Numbered from the stretch's first letter, positions 1-9,049 are shown. The stretch is DNA of 64,000 bases from CAYNZP01 sp964401835 (GCA_964401835.1 CAYNZP010000006.1:80572-144571); one strand, 5' to 3'. Notes: a model not told the origin generated them from the sequence alone. Numbers and translations are program-made.

Positions 1-26
1 AGGGAAGATTAGACCCGCGCTTAGAG

Positions 27-1313
27 CTAATCGTAGCGGCATATTATGAGCGTGTCGTTCTGCCCGCCGAAGCCGAAACTGTTCGACATAACCACATCGA
101 CCTTAGCCTTGCGAGGCTCGTTGGGAATGTAATCCAAATCGCATACCGGATCGGGTGTGCTGTAGTTTGTCGTAGGCGGTAGTATCTGGTCGCGAATTGC
201 CATAATGCCAGTGATTAGTTCAGTTGCACCAGCTGCCGCAATCAGGTGGCCCAGCATGCTCTTGACGCTGGAAATCGGGACCTTTGTGGCGAACTCACCA
301 AAGACCTGCTTGACAGCCTTCGATTCCACTTCGTCGTTCTGCTGCGTGCTCGTGCCGTGCGCTGAGATATAATCAATATCTTCCGGTTTGACCTTGGCAT
401 CGGCCAGGGCTGCTCTCATGCTCGCAGCTGCACCATCGCCCTGTGGGTCCTGGTCGGTAATACGGAAGGCATCTGCACTTGAACCGAAGCCGATGATTTC
501 GGCCAGGATATTTGCTCCGCGAGCTTTGGCCAGTTCGTAATCTTCGAGAATAATTATGCTCGAGCCCTCGCCGAGGACGAAGCCGTCTCGCGTTAAATCG
601 AACGGCCGTGATGCCGTTTCAAAGCCCTCATTGCGGGTCGAAAGCGCGTTGAGGCGGTTAAAGCCCGTAACGCCGTATGGATGGATCATGCTGTGCGCGC
701 CGCCGGAAATAATCGCGTCACAATCGCCATGACGGATCTGCATCGCTGCTTCGCCAAGGGCCTGCGTGCTGGCGGCACAGGCTGTGAGTACATTAAAGGC
801 CGGCCCCTTTGCGCCGAACTGGCCGGCGATGTGGGCCACGACCATATTGGACTCCTGGGCGATTTCGCGATAAACGTCCATACGCTCCAAGGCCAGGTCA
901 GCCCAGACCTTTGTATCCACCTTGCCGTCATTCCAAGCGTCCACCATCAACGAGGTGAAGTTGTCGAAGTCGAGACTTCCTTCACCGCTGCCGAGATAGA
1001 CGCCCAACCGGGAGTAATCCAACTTGTCATATTCACCAAGACCCGATTGCATCCACGCTTGATGACCGGCTGCCAATGCAAATGTGCAGTGTCGGCCAGC
1101 GTGCTTGTGTTGTTCGGCGTTAGGAAAATGATCTTTAAGGTCGAAATTTTTTACGTTCGCACAAAAAGTCGTCGGGAAATGGCTGGCGTCGAACAGCTGG
1201 TTCTTGTTGACCCCGCTCTTGCACTCGAGCAGCGCAGCCCAGGTGCCTTCCACATCATGGGCGAGTGGATTAACCGTTCCAATTCCCGTTATGACTACGC
1301 GTCTTTTTGCCAT
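27..1313 (-). CDS. Beta-ketoacyl-ACP synthase, FabF-like (KS-alpha)
   Basis: Cytoplasmic condensing enzyme of 428 aa, the usual KAS I/II length. It joins malonyl-ACP to an acyl-ACP in fatty-acid or polyketide-type chain extension. The catalytic set is complete: nucleophile Cys179 (in TACAAST), His319 (AHGTST), Lys351 and His356 (KSMLGH), plus a glycine-rich C-terminal SFGFGGQN. It is the last gene of a minus-strand run (dehydratase, ACP, dehydratase, inactive KS partner, this KS) and follows the partner by 7 bp. A KS next to a Cys-less paralogue resembles the KS/chain-length-factor pairs of type II polyketide and aryl-polyene systems, so a specialised product is as likely as bulk fatty acids. 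Enzyme class is certain; product is unknown. Confidence 0.92.
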   Translation of the reverse strand: MAKRRVVITGIGTVNPLAHDVEGTWAALLECKSGVNKNQLFDASHFPTTFCANVKNFDLKDHFPNAEQHKHAGRHCTFALAAGHQAWMQSGLGEYDKLDYSRLGVYLGSGEGSLDFDNFTSLMVDAWNDGKVDTKVWADLALERMDVYREIAQESNMVVAHIAGQFGAKGPAFNVLTACAASTQALGEAAMQIRHGDCDAIISGGAHSMIHPYGVTGFNRLNALSTRNEGFETASRPFDLTRDGFVLGEGSSIIILEDYELAKARGANILAEIIGFGSSADAFRITDQDPQGDGAAASMRAALADAKVKPEDIDYISAHGTSTQQNDEVESKAVKQVFGEFATKVPISSVKSMLGHLIAAAGATELITGIMAIRDQILPPTTNYSTPDPVCDLDYIPNEPRKAKVDVVMSNSFGFGGQNDTLIICRYD

Positions 1314-1320
1314 TTTTTTC

Positions 1321-2628
1321 TTAGTTAACTTTTTTAAATACGCACGCGGCGCTCTGTCCGCCGACGCTGAATGCGGCGGTCACTATATGATTAATTTCGC
1401 ACTTTCGAGGCTCGGATGAGAAGTTCAGGTTGCATCCATCCGCCGCAGAAGTGAAATTCACTGTCGGCGGTACGGCTTGAGCTTCCATCGCCTTTGCTGC
1501 AACAGCCATCTCAACACCACCTGCACCGGCAAAGAGCGAACCAATCGAGCCGGTAATGCAGACAGCCGGAATTTTTTCTGCCGCGTCCCCAAGAGCCACC
1601 TGCCAGGCCTTCGCCTCGCAAATGTCTTCGCCAGCCACGCCCGTGCCGTGAGCAATAATCATATCTACCTTGTCTGGTGTTATCTTCGCTTCGGTCATCG
1701 CCTTTGCAACAGCCAGGTCCAACGAGCCGGCGTTCGATTTGGTGATATCGAAGCCTGTCGGATCACAGGCTGCACCAAAGCCAGCCATTTCGGCATATAT
1801 TTTCGCACCGCGCGATTTAGCACGGTCCATATCTTCGAGAATTAAAAGTCCCCCACCTTCACCGACAACAGTTCCATCATGATCGGCATTGAAAGGTCGG
1901 CATGCAGTTTCGGGGCTTTCGTTTCGGCTTATACAAATTCGTTTGAGAAGCAACTGGCGAAGCAGCACCATCGGGTTGACCTTGCTCTCGGCTCCGCCGG
2001 CAATAGACACATCCGCATCGCCCCGCTGAATGACCCTCGCACCCTCTCCGACCGAGAGGTGCCCTGAAGCGTCGCCGCAGGTAATGGTATTGCTGGGCCC
2101 TTCGGCTCCATGAATAATCGTAACGTGGCAGGAAAGCATGTTCGGCAGATACTTCAAAAGCCAAAGCGGTGTGAGATTGCTACTTCCTGTATGGCCCCAC
2201 GCCTTGATATCAAATTTGCCGTCAACAACAGCCGTGTTGACAGCCATGCCTAGTTCATCGAGGTCGGTACAGATAAGCCCCGCCCCAATATTGCAACCCA
2301 GACGGCCGGGCTCGATATCCATCTCGCCATCCATGCCGTGAGTTGTAATTCCTGAATCTTTAAATGCGAAGTCCGCAGCGGCTACGGCGAGTTCTATATC
2401 TCTGGCCATGACCTTGACCGACTTGCGGTAAGTTTTGGGGACAAACTTGCGGGCGGAAAAATTATCTATCTGTCCGCCTGCGTGGCATGGAAAATGACTT
2501 GGATCGAACAGGTCGATCGTTTTGACACCCTGGTGAGAGGATAAAAGTGCCTCCCAAAGAGCATCAATGCCGAGCCCGGAAGGCGTAACTACCCCAAGGC
2601 CTGTAATAGCAACTCGGCGTTCAGCCAT
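1321..2628 (-). CDS. KS-beta/chain-length-factor-like beta-ketoacyl synthase homologue, catalytic residues lost
   Basis: 435-aa thiolase-fold homologue of the neighbouring KS. Aligned on the GEG helix, the nucleophile position is Asp186 instead of Cys; the nearby Cys184 is two residues out of register. His327 (AHGTG) is kept, but the conserved Lys and second His are Thr359 and Ser364 (TGSIGSLF). It should not condense by itself and probably forms a heterodimer with the product of 27-1313, as chain-length factors do. The ATG at 2628 has a GGAGG six bases upstream; a GTG at 2634 is also in frame but sits against the ribosome site. It overlaps the upstream dehydratase gene by 8 bp, which suggests translational coupling. 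The loss of residues is seen directly; the pairing is inferred. Confidence 0.85.
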   Translation of the reverse strand: MAERRVAITGLGVVTPSGLGIDALWEALLSSHQGVKTIDLFDPSHFPCHAGGQIDNFSARKFVPKTYRKSVKVMARDIELAVAAADFAFKDSGITTHGMDGEMDIEPGRLGCNIGAGLICTDLDELGMAVNTAVVDGKFDIKAWGHTGSSNLTPLWLLKYLPNMLSCHVTIIHGAEGPSNTITCGDASGHLSVGEGARVIQRGDADVSIAGGAESKVNPMVLLRQLLLKRICISRNESPETACRPFNADHDGTVVGEGGGLLILEDMDRAKSRGAKIYAEMAGFGAACDPTGFDITKSNAGSLDLAVAKAMTEAKITPDKVDMIIAHGTGVAGEDICEAKAWQVALGDAAEKIPAVCITGSIGSLFAGAGGVEMAVAAKAMEAQAVPPTVNFTSAADGCNLNFSSEPRKCEINHIVTAAFSVGGQSAACVFKKVN

Positions 2629-3097
2629 TGCCACCCTCCACGAATGGCGCTATCAGCCGTTCGAACTGGCCGGTAAAGACGAAATTTTCTTCGGGGAATT
2701 TGATTCCAGCCTGGTTCTGGTCAACATGCGAGAACATCAGGTCTATCTGACCTATCTGCTGGCCGTTTTTCTCGACGATGCCCTTGGTAGATGCAGCCTG
2801 TTCGCTGACTACGTCTATCTCTGCCTTGTAAAGAATCTGATCGCCTGGGACGACGATATCATCAATTTGGGCCTTGGTAACTTTTGCCAGGACTACCTTT
2901 TCCTCGAAATTACGAGCCTGTCCGACAAGAATTCCAGCAGTCTGTGCCATGCCCTCTATCATCAGTGACATAGGCATTATCGGATACGCTTCCCAATGGT
3001 CATGAAGATGCTCCTCAGCGAGGGAAACGTTCTTTACCGCCACGGCCTTTTTACCGGGCTCGAACTGCTCAAATCGGTCAATCCAAATCCAGCGCAT
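2621..3097 (-). CDS. Hotdog-fold 3-hydroxyacyl-ACP dehydratase, FabZ-like
   Basis: 158-aa single-hotdog protein of FabZ type that should remove water from 3-hydroxyacyl-ACP. The catalytic His34 and Glu48 are in the expected spacing (HWEAYPIMP then MIEGMAQ). The usual HFP and PG residues are changed to HWE and PM, so the substrate pocket differs from housekeeping FabZ. It lies between the ACP gene and the KS-beta gene in one minus-strand operon and is one of two dehydratase paralogues in the cassette. An alternative is a FabA-like or thioesterase-like role in the same pathway. Confidence 0.8.
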   Translation of the reverse strand: MRWIWIDRFEQFEPGKKAVAVKNVSLAEEHLHDHWEAYPIMPMSLMIEGMAQTAGILVGQARNFEEKVVLAKVTKAQIDDIVVPGDQILYKAEIDVVSEQAASTKGIVEKNGQQIGQIDLMFSHVDQNQAGIKFPEENFVFTGQFERLIAPFVEGGNG

Positions 3098-3202
3098 AGT
3101 GATTCTCGATTAGCTAGTGACGAAAAATCTTTTGTGGGAATTGCCCCTAACGGCGCATTGCATCCGGCCACAACCGACAATTCGTCAATCGACAATAAAC
3201 AA

Positions 3203-3589
3203 TTAGCCAACTTTGCCAACGACATAGTTGACGATTGTCTGGACCTTGAACAACTCGGCCATCTTGTTGATGTCCGGGTCCTGCTCAAAATCGCTGAAGT
3301 CGGCGTGGGGCATCTTTTCCTTCAGTTCGGCCAGGCCTACATCGGTAAGTTTGCCATCCTGAACGAATTCCGGATTATTAAGAATGTTGTCCGGGAAAAG
3401 CTCGCCTCTGGGGATCTTAATGTCGAAGGCTTTTTCAAGCCTGAAGACGATGTCCAAAAAGTCGATGGACTCGGCGCCAAGGTCACCTGTCAGAGTCGCT
3501 TGGGGGGTGACTTCGTCGTCGTCAACACCCAGAGCCTCAACCAGAGTTTCCTGAACTTTCTCGAAGACTTCTGCTTCGCTCATCGGCAT
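3203..3589 (-). CDS. Acyl carrier protein
   Basis: 128-aa acidic carrier protein that holds the growing acyl chain on a phosphopantetheine arm. The arm site is Ser41 in LGAESIDFLD, the standard D/E-S-L/I-D motif before helix II. It is longer than AcpP (about 78 aa) because of a C-terminal extension, which is common in carriers of specialised fatty-acid cassettes. It is encoded between two FabZ-like dehydratases in the KS/KS-beta cluster, so it is probably the dedicated carrier of that pathway. A second in-frame ATG lies two codons downstream. Confidence 0.88.
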   Translation of the reverse strand: MPMSEAEVFEKVQETLVEALGVDDDEVTPQATLTGDLGAESIDFLDIVFRLEKAFDIKIPRGELFPDNILNNPEFVQDGKLTDVGLAELKEKMPHADFSDFEQDPDINKMAELFKVQTIVNYVVGKVG

Positions 3590-3728
3590 AACCTGCTATC
3601 TCCTCTATTTTTTCCAAATCTAGCTTCCGGCCCTGTCTTCCATGTGCATCGCCGGAGTCATATGTATAGGAATTTAACCGTCAAAAGTCAACTTTACAAA
3701 AACCTTTAAGGCGGACTTTAAGACTTTC

Positions 3729-4223
3729 TCAAGCTTTGCAAGCCTCCAGGGCCTCGGGGCCGCCGGCCAGCTTGAAGTTGTCTTTAAGCTGCTGGATTAT
3801 CTTCTCGTCAGCCCAAGCGAGCTTGGGATCACGATCAGCCAGATTAAAACTCTCAAGTTCCAGCCTTGCCGAAACGGTCTGGGCATCGCCAACATAGGCT
3901 GCAGCTTTGAACTTTGCGCCGCTTTCATCGATCGACATTGCCTCAATTTCACAGCGCATCATATCGCCCGGCTTGACAAAATTCGCATAACGTGCATTTC
4001 TGACTGCTTTTAGCTTCACGATGCTCTTGGCAAAATCCTGCTCAACTCGAACCAACCAGGCCGCGGACTGAACCATAGCCTCGATCATCATCACCCCCGG
4101 CAAGACAGGAAAAGCCGGAAAATGGTCGGCCAGATACTCCTCGGCAAGCGACAGCGCCTTGGTGGTCACTATTCCCTTACCGGGTTCGATAGATTCAATT
4201 TTATCTACCAGAATAAATTTCAT
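3729..4223 (-). CDS. 3-hydroxyacyl-ACP dehydratase, FabZ-like
   Basis: 164-aa hotdog protein, first gene of the fatty-acid/polyketide-like cassette. It keeps the standard FabZ signature HFPAFPVLPG followed by MIEAMVQ, with His34 and Glu48 as the catalytic pair. The dehydratase encoded at 2621-3097 has the same two residues at the same positions but changed flanks. This copy therefore looks closer to ordinary FabZ, and the pair may serve different chain lengths or oxidation states. Confidence 0.85.
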   Translation of the reverse strand: MKFILVDKIESIEPGKGIVTTKALSLAEEYLADHFPAFPVLPGVMMIEAMVQSAAWLVRVEQDFAKSIVKLKAVRNARYANFVKPGDMMRCEIEAMSIDESGAKFKAAAYVGDAQTVSARLELESFNLADRDPKLAWADEKIIQQLKDNFKLAGGPEALEACKA

Positions 4224-4328
4224 TTTTTGCCCTGTAAATAATTTGGATTTGGGGCCTTTTATTCACTTTTTGCCCTTTATGCAAGACTTTTTTGTTTTCA
4301 CAGGTCCTAATTTAGCCTGGCAAAAGGG

Positions 4329-5444
4329 TTAAGACGCCAAATCGACCAGGATATCCAACCCTTCGGCGAGTTTCTCATCGCTCGTTGCATACGATATCCT
4401 GAAGTGGCTGTCCTGCTTGGAAAATACATTCCCGGGAATTACCAAAACATTCTTCTCTATTGCCTTTTTGACGAAATCAGTGGCATTTCCGCCCGGAGCC
4501 GGAACAAAGGAATAAAACGCCCCGCCGGGTTTTGTAAGCCCAAAGGCCGGACTCAGCTTTTCGAATACCATGTCACGTTTTCTCTTATAGTCCCCCACCT
4601 GCTTCGACATATCTGTATTGAGAGCTACCACCCCTGCCGGCTGGGCCATGCTCGGAGCACAGACAAAGCTGTACTGTTGCAGCATGGTCATCTTTTCGAT
4701 TATCGGCCTGGGCCCGGTGCACCAGCCAAGCCGCCACCCCGTCATGGCATAACTCTTCGAGAAGCCTCGCATCAGCAATGTATTCTCGTATATCGATGCC
4801 ATGGAGACAAAGGGCTCGTCGTAACAAAAAAGATTGTATATTTCGTCGGAAATAACTAGCAGGTCGTGGGTGGCTGCGATCTCGGCGATTGCCCTCAGCT
4901 CATCCTCGCTATAAATAGCACCGGTCGGGTTGGCAGGTGAGTTTACTATCAGCATTCGGGTCTTGTCAGTGATTGCGGCCTCGATTTTTTCCGGGCTCGG
5001 CCTGAAGTCCGGATAAGTGTCCACCGGAACCGGCACACCGCCAGCAAGATTGACCAGGTGAGAGTACATCACGAAATACGGATCGGCGAATACGACCTCC
5101 TGGCCGGGATCGACCAGTGTCAGCATCGCCAGCATCAACGCTCCACTGACTCCGGAGGTTATCAGGTAAGGCCTTTCATTATCCCAGCCAAACTCTTGTC
5201 CGCACGCTTGTGCGATGGCTTGACGAAGTTCGAGAGTTCCCTGAGTCTGCGTATAGCGGTTCTCGCCACGCCTGATCGCCTCAATTGCCTCGTCTTTGAT
5301 ACCTTGGGGCACTTCAAAGTCAGGCTGACCGATAGAAAGATTTATCGGATCTTTCATCTTCGTAGCCAGATCAAACACCTTGCGTATGCCAGAGGCGTCA
5401 ATCAGATTCATTCGATTCGATATTGAATTGATCTTTTCGCTCAT
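4329..5444 (-). CDS. PLP-dependent class I/II aminotransferase (aspartate-aminotransferase-like)
   Basis: 371-aa fold-type I PLP enzyme that moves an amino group between an amino acid and a 2-oxoacid. The Schiff-base lysine is Lys230 in GFSKSYAMTGWRLGW, with the NSPANPTG loop upstream and an Arg in FRISYA near the C-terminus for the substrate carboxylate. The overall pattern fits the aspartate/aromatic aminotransferase group, but substrate cannot be read from sequence alone. It is a monocistronic-looking gene preceded on the same strand by a hairpin terminator that separates it from the small basic protein gene. Confidence 0.88.
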   Translation of the reverse strand: MSEKINSISNRMNLIDASGIRKVFDLATKMKDPINLSIGQPDFEVPQGIKDEAIEAIRRGENRYTQTQGTLELRQAIAQACGQEFGWDNERPYLITSGVSGALMLAMLTLVDPGQEVVFADPYFVMYSHLVNLAGGVPVPVDTYPDFRPSPEKIEAAITDKTRMLIVNSPANPTGAIYSEDELRAIAEIAATHDLLVISDEIYNLFCYDEPFVSMASIYENTLLMRGFSKSYAMTGWRLGWCTGPRPIIEKMTMLQQYSFVCAPSMAQPAGVVALNTDMSKQVGDYKRKRDMVFEKLSPAFGLTKPGGAFYSFVPAPGGNATDFVKKAIEKNVLVIPGNVFSKQDSHFRISYATSDEKLAEGLDILVDLAS

Positions 5445-5476
5445 TGGACGAGATTTTTACGGCACGTTTTGGGCTA

Positions 5477-5507
5477 AGAAAACCGCCCGTCCCAATGGGA
5501 CGAGCGG
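5477..5507 (-). terminator. Rho-independent terminator after the small basic protein gene
   Basis: On the minus strand a stem of about 11 bp with one mismatch (CCGCTCGTCCC / GGGACGGGCGG, loop ATT) is followed by TTTTCTT. It lies downstream of the gene at 5546-5818 and just ahead of the aminotransferase start at 5444. Confidence 0.75.
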
Positions 5508-5545
5508 AACTGTCGAAATATCTTTATTCAGGCAGCGGAATTATT

Positions 5546-5818
5546 TTATTCAGCTTTTTCCTCAGCAGGTGCTTCCGCAGCTTCTGCTCCTTCTACACCT
5601 TCTGCAGCTTCGGGGGCTGCTTCTTCGGCGGCGGCCTTCTTGGATTTGCTGCCAGCCTTGGATTGGCGCACCTTTGTCTTCTGCAGGCCTATAGGAGAGT
5701 CCTTGTCCGGGTCAAACTTACCTTCTTCTGTCATCATGGCAATCCGCTCCGCACGCGTCAGTACGCTACGAACCCCTTTAAGCCCGCCATGAACCTTCAA
5801 TGTTCTGTCAATCGACAT
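5546..5818 (-). CDS. Small basic protein of the PVC-bacteria family (TIGR04137-like)
   Basis: 90-aa protein. Its first 55 or so residues are basic and match the pattern I know from a small basic protein family of Planctomycetes, Verrucomicrobia and Chlamydiae: SLK/TLK near the start, SVLTRAERI, a GKF/GKW element and a GLQKTKVR-type element. The family's function is not established; an association with ribosomes has been suggested. The last 35 residues form an acidic, Ala/Glu-rich low-complexity tail that is not part of the core and gives the protein strongly opposed charge halves. It is a useful lineage marker for this window. Confidence 0.75.
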   Translation of the reverse strand: MSIDRTLKVHGGLKGVRSVLTRAERIAMMTEEGKFDPDKDSPIGLQKTKVRQSKAGSKSKKAAAEEAAPEAAEGVEGAEAAEAPAEEKAE

Positions 5819-5862
5819 CTTTTAAACTCCGAAAATAATAAAGTTAAACTTCTTCTCTCTTA

Positions 5863-6609
5863 TTAGTTATGTGGAAGATACCAGGGATTTTCTGGATCGT
5901 TCTGCTTAAAATTGTAAGTCCTGAATTTCTTAAAATAAAGTTTCCCGACATTTTCAATCAGCCCGGCATGCTCAAGAGCACCATCACTACTGCCAGAGTC
6001 GAATCCAGTCAAAGACCAGACAGCGACTTTCTTACGCCTTGGAAATTCAACTACGTCGGCATACTCACCATGCTGCTTACAGAAATCTACGATTCTCCAA
6101 GCCTCAGCCTGATCCTGCGGGCTGTTGCCTTTGAGTTCCTGTATTACAAGGTACCATTTACCTGTTTGTCTTACGCCGCCAGCAGAGGAACCTGCAGCTT
6201 CCGAGGCTGATGCATTGCCAGCATCACCCATCAGGTCCGTGTTCAGTGCCGCGTCCAGGCTGTCGGTAACTGGCGCCGAAGGCTGGGCAGTTTTACGTCC
6301 CAACATAAAAGCAGCCGCTATTACCAGCACCAATACAACTGCAATGACGGTTCCGCCTGTATAACTCAGCGACAATTGTAACCGACCCTCGGTTGTAGAT
6401 ACAACAGGTGCAGAACCTTCCTTCTGCTGGCTCGACACGCCGCCGAGGGGTTTCAATTTCGGCCGGGCTGTCGGCTCGAGGCTCGCAGCACTTTCGTCAT
6501 TTTTATTGTCCATCCACCCCGGAACGTCAAGTCCAGACTCCGAGTCAGACTGTCTTGCCTTCGAGATGACCTCGAACAAGGCTGCTGAGTCTTTTCTCTT
6601 AGCCACCAT
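5863..6609 (-). CDS. Hypothetical single-pass membrane protein
   Basis: 248-aa protein with no family I recognise. Residues 1-80 are polar and probably cytoplasmic, one hydrophobic segment follows at about 84-105 (TVIAVVLVLVIAAAFMLG), then a Ser/Ala-rich linker and a compact C-terminal domain from about 150 with TGKWYLVIQELKG and repeated aromatic residues. That domain loosely resembles SPOR-like folds in its pattern but lacks a clear SPOR signature. It is divergent from the DUF502 gene and lies 44 bp upstream of the small basic protein gene on the same strand. Confidence 0.7.
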   Translation of the reverse strand: MVAKRKDSAALFEVISKARQSDSESGLDVPGWMDNKNDESAASLEPTARPKLKPLGGVSSQQKEGSAPVVSTTEGRLQLSLSYTGGTVIAVVLVLVIAAAFMLGRKTAQPSAPVTDSLDAALNTDLMGDAGNASASEAAGSSAGGVRQTGKWYLVIQELKGNSPQDQAEAWRIVDFCKQHGEYADVVEFPRRKKVAVWSLTGFDSGSSDGALEHAGLIENVGKLYFKKFRTYNFKQNDPENPWYLPHN

Positions 6610-6814
6610 TGCGCTCCTCTCTGCCTGACCGGCAGCAATTTAAGGTAACCTGTAAACCAAGGGAATCTAACCAACAAGCCCCGAACTGTCAAGGTTTCTG
6701 TGTTCTTTACTTGCCCCCCTTGACGCTGATGGCAGGGTAAACTAGACTTGGCGTTTGAGTAGTTTAGCAAGACTTTTATATCGGCTTAAGGGCCGAGTTA
6801 AGGAAAACCAGGCA

Positions 6815-7591
6815 ATGGCAAATGGCTTCATAGGTGATTTCAGGAGATTCTTTGTCCGCGGGCTTGCGGTCGTACTACCTCCGCTGCTTACAATTGTTAT
6901 CCTGGTCTGGATTTTCAGATGGGTAAATAATTACATAGCCCAATATACCAATATCGCCGCCCAGTGGGTTGTCGTTCAGTATCTGGCAATAATGGAAAAG
7001 GTACCCTTCAGCCTGGCTGGAAAAAATGAACTTTGGGATGCTACAAAAGCTCTCTGGGAACAATACCATCTTTGGTGGATAGGCTTTATTTTAGCATTTG
7101 CAGGCATTTATGTGCTTGGCAAATTCATGGCTTCCTTCCTCGGCAGAGGCACATGGCGGATTATCGAACGAACTTTCTTCAGTCTGCCCGGAATCAAGGC
7201 GATATATCCATATGTCAAGCAAGTAACAGACTTTCTGTTATCTGAGCAGCGAGTGGAATTTTCCCGCGTTGTTGCTGTAGAATATCCACGTAAGGGACTT
7301 TGGTCGATCGGGCTCGTAACCGGCCCCGGCATGCGGAAATTAAGGAGCGCCGCAAACAGCGATTTGCTGACAATTTTTATTCCATCAAGTCCTACGCCGG
7401 TTACCGGGTATACAATTACAGTGAAGAAGGATGAAGTTATCGACCTGCCAATAACCATTGAAGAAGCACTTAAATTCACGGTTAGCGGGGGCGTGATTAT
7501 GCCAATAAATCAAATGTTGAGCGAAGCGGAAATAGACAAGGCCAGACAGGGCGTATTTCCCGCTTCTCAGCGAAAGGAGACGCAAGAGTGA
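6815..7591 (+). CDS. DUF502 family membrane protein
   Basis: 258-aa integral membrane protein with two strongly hydrophobic regions (about residues 12-36 and 82-105) and a conserved soluble C-terminal part containing GLVTGPG and IFIPSSPTPVTGY, the hallmark of DUF502. Function in bacteria is not established. The ATG at 6815 is preferred because AAGGA lies about nine bases upstream; an upstream TTG at 6755 would add 20 basic residues without family similarity. Its stop codon overlaps the GTG start of hpf, so the two are translationally coupled, and it heads the hpf-pts-rng run. Confidence 0.85.
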   Translation: MANGFIGDFRRFFVRGLAVVLPPLLTIVILVWIFRWVNNYIAQYTNIAAQWVVVQYLAIMEKVPFSLAGKNELWDATKALWEQYHLWWIGFILAFAGIYVLGKFMASFLGRGTWRIIERTFFSLPGIKAIYPYVKQVTDFLLSEQRVEFSRVVAVEYPRKGLWSIGLVTGPGMRKLRSAANSDLLTIFIPSSPTPVTGYTITVKKDEVIDLPITIEEALKFTVSGGVIMPINQMLSEAEIDKARQGVFPASQRKETQE

Positions 7592-7941
7592 ATATTAACC
7601 TAAAGTGCCGTCACATGGACGTCACGGCAGCAATGAAAGAGTACGCTGAAACAAAGATTTCAAAGCTGACAAAGTACTACGATAACCTCCATTCCGTCGA
7701 GGTTATTTTTGATATCGAGGCAGAGCAACCCCTTGTAGAAATAATCGTAACTGCTTCCCGCAAAGCAACTTTCGTCGCCACCCATCGAAACGATGACCTG
7801 TATGCCTGTATTGATGTCTGCTCAGATAAGATATCCCAGCAATTAAGGCGTCATAAGGATAAGGTCAGAAACCGCCATAGCGCACCCCTGAGTGAGACGA
7901 GCATGTCCCAAAGCAAAACGCTCGAGTCAGAAGGCGAATAG
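7588..7941 (+). CDS. hpf: Ribosome hibernation promoting factor, short form
   Basis: 117-aa protein of the HPF/RaiA fold (beta-alpha-beta-beta-beta-alpha). Recognisable parts are the start NINLKCRHMDVTAAMKEY, the EVIFDIE strand and the DLYACIDVCSDKI helix ahead of a basic C-terminus. Short HPF binds the 30S decoding region and promotes inactive 100S ribosomes in stationary phase. It lacks the C-terminal dimerisation domain of long HPF. The GTG start overlaps the DUF502 stop by 4 bp. The hpf-ptsN order is the one commonly found next to rpoN, but rpoN itself is not here. Confidence 0.9.
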   Translation: MNINLKCRHMDVTAAMKEYAETKISKLTKYYDNLHSVEVIFDIEAEQPLVEIIVTASRKATFVATHRNDDLYACIDVCSDKISQQLRRHKDKVRNRHSAPLSETSMSQSKTLESEGE

Positions 7942-8150
7942 GTAGTATTCCGGCATATTATCGCCAGCATCCACTAGCGGGGAAGAAGGAAAAAAGTTAA
8001 ACTCTTATCCGTCAAGCTGTACACTTTGGGCGCCTGTATATGTTTGGACAAGGCCAGGTGGTTTCATGAAAACGTCCAAAACCTGTGGCTGCAGGTAATG
8101 AAAAAGAAAATTAGTTGAGAATAAACCATAGATAGTAGCAGGAGTAACGA

Positions 8151-8618
8151 ATGAAACTTTCGGATATTGTGGTAGCTGACGCCATTGTGCCAGAACTCGA
8201 TTCAAAAAACCGTAACGAAGCAATTACAGAGCTTATCGGGGCCTTGGCCTCTGCCGGTGCGATTGCAAAGAAAAATGTCCCGGAGATAACCAAGGCTGTT
8301 TTGTCAAGAGAATCTCAGGCGACAACTGGCATTGGTAAAGGCGTAGCCCTTCCGCACGCAAAGATGAAGGGAATCAAAAAACCAATTTGCACCTTTGGCC
8401 GCAGCTCAGAGGGAATTGACTTTTCGGCTTTGGATTCCAAGCCGGTCTATTCTGTTATCCTTCTTCTCTCGAGCCCCGATAATCCGGATGAGCACCTCCA
8501 GGCTATGGAAACGATATTTAAGCACGTTCAGCGGGATATCTTCAGAAAATTCCTTCGCCAGAGCGAAACCAAGGAAGCTATCGAAGATCTTATTAAGGAA
8601 GCTGACGAACAGAGTTAA
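8151..8618 (+). CDS. ptsN: PTS EIIA component, PtsN/fructose type
   Basis: 155-aa EIIA domain. The phosphorylated residue is His69 in GIGKGVALPHAK, the classic fructose/nitrogen EIIA site. No EIIB or EIIC domain is fused or encoded nearby, which favours a regulatory PTS (PtsN-like) over sugar uptake. It follows hpf by about 209 bp and precedes HPr and EI genes on the same strand, so its phosphate donor chain is encoded next to it. Confidence 0.88.
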   Translation: MKLSDIVVADAIVPELDSKNRNEAITELIGALASAGAIAKKNVPEITKAVLSRESQATTGIGKGVALPHAKMKGIKKPICTFGRSSEGIDFSALDSKPVYSVILLLSSPDNPDEHLQAMETIFKHVQRDIFRKFLRQSETKEAIEDLIKEADEQS

Positions 8619-8657
8619 TAAAAACCGGGCCTGACTTGCCTGAATTGGTAAAGCGGC

Positions 8658-8963
8658 TTGGAAATAAATCGGTATGAACAATTGGCTACTGTCGAATGCG
8701 AAGTAAAAATTCCGAATAAATACGGCCTGCATGCAAGACCTGCGATGCAGCTTGTTGAAATTGCGAATCAGTTCAATAGCAAAGTTGAAGTTAGTACGGA
8801 TGCGTTGACTGTTGATGCCAAGAGCATTATGTCTGTAATGAGGCTCGCTGCGACGAAGGGAACCGTATTAAAAATCGTTGCTGACGGGAGCGACTCTGAG
8901 CAGGCTGCCAAGGCCTTGGCGAAGTTGATAAAAGCCGGCTTCGGGGAAATGGAAGACGAATAG
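8658..8963 (+). CDS. ptsH: Phosphocarrier protein HPr
   Basis: 101-aa HPr. His25 in YGLHARPA accepts phosphate from EI, and Ser56 in DAKSIMSVM sits where Ser46 is phosphorylated by HPr kinase in other bacteria. No ATG is available in frame; a TTG at 8658 is the start used here and a TTG at 8682 is possible, either giving a longer N-terminus than usual. It is encoded between the EIIA and EI genes. No HPr kinase gene is present in the window. Confidence 0.88.
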   Translation: MEINRYEQLATVECEVKIPNKYGLHARPAMQLVEIANQFNSKVEVSTDALTVDAKSIMSVMRLAATKGTVLKIVADGSDSEQAAKALAKLIKAGFGEMEDE

Positions 8964-9049
8964 TTTTCCAGGACATTTCGGCGTTTATCGGCATTTGTCA
9001 GAAAAATAGCATTCGCCCCGGCAGAATCGGGCAATTGGAATAAAATTTT

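Noticed and set aside
2996..3709. Open frame of 237 codons on the plus strand across the ACP gene
   Set aside because: It is the mirror of the ACP and dehydratase genes, with no recognisable protein features.
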